Assembly (NCBI RefSeq): GCF_000686725.1
Contig: NZ_JMLK01000015.1
Location: 1 to 64,000, forward strand
From: Clostridium akagii DSM 12554
GTDB taxonomy: Bacteria; Bacillota; Clostridia; Clostridiales; Clostridiaceae
DNA: 64,000 bases
Direction: 5' to 3'
A program made the position numbers and the translations under genes. The notes beneath the pieces are model-generated. The model made no database searches. It worked only from the letters and a program-made list of their open reading frames with translations, and was not told where the DNA came from. Every line of letters starts with the position of its first letter. The stretch's first letter is position 1. This document shows positions 63,496 through 64,000 of the stretch, piece by piece.

Positions 63496-63708
63496 ATGAA
63501 AAAACTAATATCAATAGAAGGAATGAGTTGTAACCACTGCGTTAATCATGTAACAGAGGCATTAGAGGAAATAGGTGCAGAAAAGATAGATGTAAGTCTT
63601 GAAAATAAATCAGCAGAACTGGACATAAAGGACAGCGTTACCGATGAAAAAATTAAACTTGCCGTTGAAGATGCTGGATATGATGTAGTTAAAATAGAAA
63701 ACCTATAG
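63496..63708 (+). CDS. copZ: Heavy-metal-associated (HMA) copper chaperone
   Basis: A 70-residue ferredoxin-like HMA protein with the metal site GMSCNHC (Cys12 and Cys15). The size and the MKKLISIEGMSCNHC start match CopZ, which hands Cu(I) to the exporter CopA. No copA is in the remaining window. GAGGAGGA precedes the ATG. The leader has a CsoR-like box. Other soft metals such as mercury or zinc are possible. Confidence 0.85.
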   Translation: MKKLISIEGMSCNHCVNHVTEALEEIGAEKIDVSLENKSAELDIKDSVTDEKIKLAVEDAGYDVVKIENL

Positions 63709-63717
63709 TAAGTAACA

Positions 63718-63763
63718 AGTTAAGACCAATATGGGAGTTAGTCCTATATTGGTCTTAACTTTA
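63718..63763. terminator. Bidirectional terminator between copZ and the ECF-type gene
   Basis: AGTTAAGACCAATAT pairs with ATATTGGTCTTAACT within a stem of about 19 bp (one G-U pair) and a short loop, between convergent genes. Confidence 0.8.
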
Positions 63764-63768
63764 AACCT

Positions 63769-64000
63769 CTAACTGTTTATGAGGATTTTATTTTTTAAAA
63801 GTTTTAAAAGTAACAACGCAATCACGCCACCAACTATAGCCGTTATAAGCTGCAGAGCACCCATAGCAACTGAAAGGGTTTTTATTATTTTAGGATTAGT
63901 AAAGAGTTTTAATGCAATAACTATTTTTGTTGCTGATAAAAATAAAAATAAAAATTTAAATAGCGCACCAATAATTATTCCAATAATATCTCCATATTTA
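63769..64000 (-). CDS. C-terminal part of a membrane protein, probable ECF transporter S component
   Basis: An open minus-strand frame runs from the window edge to a TAG at 63769-63771, giving about 77 residues. It has a hydrophobic helix (YGDIIGIIIGALFKFLFLF), a middle piece KLFTNPKIIKTLSVAMG and a second helix (LITAIVGGVIALLLLKLL). This end pattern resembles the last helices of ECF-type vitamin transporter S components. The substrate cannot be told, and the 5' end lies outside. Confidence 0.55.
   Translation of the reverse strand, partial: KYGDIIGIIIGALFKFLFLFLSATKIVIALKLFTNPKIIKTLSVAMGALQLITAIVGGVIALLLLKLLKNKILINS

Noticed and set aside
1-64000. CRISPR arrays, rRNA, tRNA or intact insertion sequences
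   Set aside because: No regularly spaced repeats, no tRNA cloverleaf or rRNA blocks and no transposase frame were found by reading the window.

Overview
The window is a low-GC, AT-rich Firmicute chromosome segment. Clostridial-type RBSs, the clostridial mccBA-type cysteine operon with its T-box, AdhE, pyruvate phosphate dikinase, a split HisG/HisZ histidine operon and TsaD all point to Clostridium sensu stricto or a close relative. I cannot name the species from sequence alone. No rRNA, tRNA, CRISPR array, intact insertion sequence or prophage was seen. Nearly all genes lie on the + strand.

Layout. 1-4143: the tail of a chemotaxis receptor, then sucrose catabolism (fructokinase, sucrose phosphorylase) and a LacI-type regulator, with a good operator candidate at 417-432. 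4144-4876: a 0.7-kb block without an intact gene, holding hairpins and a possible relic reading frame. 4877-14074: a two-component system, AI-2E-family permease, nitronate monooxygenase-like enzyme, MerR/GyrI pair, metallo-beta-lactamase-fold hydrolase, VOC protein, SorC-type regulator and HAD phosphatase. 14351-25151: hexitol metabolism, with pgi, a sorbitol-6-phosphate dehydrogenase, gutM, the glucitol PTS (IIC, IIBC, IIA), then the mannitol PTS, its PRD activator and mannitol-1-phosphate dehydrogenase. All of these feed fructose-6-phosphate. 25606-28206: AdhE, which reoxidises the extra NADH made from hexitols, behind a Rex-like operator.

28346-36073: a DUF4342 protein, a second two-component system, a minus-strand pair (RusA-like nuclease with a zinc-ribbon tail, MutS-like membrane ATPase), a small membrane protein, tsaD and an unknown membrane protein. 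36474-41001: a complete Liv branched-chain amino acid ABC transporter. 41270-49143: a complete ten-gene histidine operon (hisZGDBHACFIE). 49437-52067: ppdK with two cre-like sites. 52150-54742: a 41-residue ORF, a DUF116 protein, CsbD and a nitroreductase. 54841-58006: a T-box that I read as cysteine-specific, ahead of a methyltransferase-mccB-mccA operon that turns methionine sulfur into cysteine. 58147-64000: surE, small membrane proteins, a third two-component system, a cation/proton antiporter, a copper chaperone and the end of an ECF-type S component.

The most interesting signals are regulatory. A CACAWATGTG motif recurs before the SorC gene, the sorbitol dehydrogenase, gutM and adhE. 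A folded, GC-richer element sits between two glucitol PTS genes. The adhE promoter region has three palindromes and a Rex-like box. Direct repeats are shared by the promoters of a SHOCT-protein/two-component operon and copZ. A short repeat with GGCATCT/AGATGCC ends is dispersed through the window.
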